Part shown: piece by piece, positions 63,628-64,000 of the stretch | How the letters are laid out: each line of letters opens with the position of its first letter | Numbering within the stretch: the stretch's first letter is position 1 | NCBI GenBank assembly: GCA_003162475.1 | Contig: PMOI01000005.1 | Span: 1-64,000 of the forward strand | DNA: 64,000 bases | Direction: 5' to 3' | Source of the DNA: Acidimicrobiaceae bacterium | Lineage (GTDB): Bacteria > Actinomycetota > Acidimicrobiia > Acidimicrobiales > RAAP-2 | The notes under the pieces: generated by a model | The model's database searches: none | What the model was told of the DNA's origin: nothing | What the model saw: only the letters and a program-made list of their open reading frames with translations | Translations under genes and position numbers: made by a program

Positions 63628-64000
63628 TTGTCCTCCCTAGCGGTCCAGGCGGCAACATTGCGCTTTGCGAACGCTTCGAAGCTCGTCGCCGGCCGGCCAA
63701 TGATGGCCGCGACATCGCCGGTAGGCGTGGATCCGTTACCGGCAATGATCGCCCCGGTGAGCCAGCGAAGCATCGGTGCGTAGTCGCCCGTCACACCGGC
63801 CGCGATCGCGCCGTTAATCCAGATCTCTTGGTCGATGTCCTGGTACGCGACGGGCTGTCCGCTCACTGAGGCGATGATCGCGGCGACGTCATCGAACGTG
63901 ATGGCCTGCGGTCCGGTCAGGGCGTAACTGGCGCCCGCGTGTGCCTCAGGGTGGAGCAGGGTCTCGGCCGCGACGGCCGCGATGTCGGCGGCGTCGACGA
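63624..64000 (-). CDS. NmrA/NAD(P)-binding atypical SDR, C-terminal part (start beyond window)
   Basis: The frame is open to the right edge. The visible 125 residues (VDAADIAAVAAETLLHPEAH, GASYALTGPQAITFDDVAAI, then MLRWLTGAIIAGNGSTPTGD) match the C-terminal part of NmrA-like or quinone-oxidoreductase-type NAD(P)H-binding proteins, where substrate binding sits. The Rossmann N-terminus should lie at higher coordinates. Operon with the NTF2-like gene. Confidence 0.8.
   Translation of the reverse strand, partial: VDAADIAAVAAETLLHPEAHAGASYALTGPQAITFDDVAAIIASVSGQPVAYQDIDQEIWINGAIAAGVTGDYAPMLRWLTGAIIAGNGSTPTGDVAAIIGRPATSFEAFAKRNVAAWTAREDK

Larger units (their letters stand above)
51438..64000 (-). 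mobile_element. Candidate tandem array of tRNA-Met-anchored gene cassettes
   Basis: Eight copies of a 43-bp sequence equal to the 3' half of a tRNA with a CAT anticodon loop recur at 51438, 54333, 55315, 56871, 57392, 58837, 61147 and 62869, all with the tRNA sense on the minus strand. Each is followed to the right by integrase-arm-like short direct repeats. They cut the region into units of about 2.9, 1.0, 1.6, 0.5, 1.4, 2.3 and 1.7 kb plus a final unit running off the window. No integrase, transposase or intact tRNA is present. The right border lies outside the window. Confidence 0.6.

Overview
This window looks like the chromosome of a high-GC actinobacterium, most likely of the Acidimicrobiia type. 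The evidence is the gene order of the first 24 kb (DUF2469, rplS, trmD, rimM, KH, rpsP, ffh, ftsY, smc, mutM, rnc, acpP, plsX, rpmF, DUF177, a SepIVA-like coiled coil, coaD, rsmD, recG, DAK protein, rpmB, thiL), which follows the mycobacterial order closely. Other support comes from F420-type oxidoreductases, a mycothiol-type maleylpyruvate isomerase homologue, a GTP-dependent PEP carboxykinase, and a GPDWWQAADGKWYPP motif. The genus is inference; no rRNA or other decisive marker is present.

Layout. 1-21 kb is core: a long minus-strand run of translation, secretion (SRP and its receptor), chromosome structure, repair, lipid and CoA genes, tightly packed with many GTGA or TAATG overlaps, so probably a few long operons. 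A partial endonuclease IV gene (nfo) with a lysine-rich tail enters from the left edge. 21-30 kb holds central and sulfur metabolism: pckG, type II NADH dehydrogenase, an MFS permease, a TetR regulator, and an operon for sulfite reductase plus the two enzymes that begin making its siroheme cofactor.

30-51 kb is a looser region of secreted or membrane proteins (SGNH-type hydrolase, Tat-exported berberine-bridge-type FAD oxidase, beta-propeller lipoprotein-like protein, DUF4389 protein) and three cyclic-di-GMP proteins (two paralogous PAS-PAS-GGDEF-EAL proteins and one membrane GGDEF-EAL protein). A methyltransferase, an SDR and a diphthine-ammonia-ligase-like PP-loop protein follow.

51.4-64 kb is the most unusual part. 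Eight same-orientation copies of a 43-bp sequence matching the 3' half of a tRNA-Met(CAU) gene, each followed by arm-like direct repeats, split the DNA into units of 0.5-2.9 kb carrying one to five small genes each. No intact tRNA and no integrase gene is visible in the window. I read this as a tandem array of attachment-site remnants and cargo cassettes built up downstream of a tRNA-Met gene that should lie to the right of the window on the minus strand. The cargo (NTF2-like proteins, RidA, alpha/beta hydrolase, monooxygenase-like barrel, MarR- and PadR-type regulators with partner membrane proteins, a methyltransferase fused to an AhpD-like domain, a tiny C2H2 zinc-finger protein) resembles integron-cassette cargo in kind and size, but the boundaries are tRNA-derived rather than attC.
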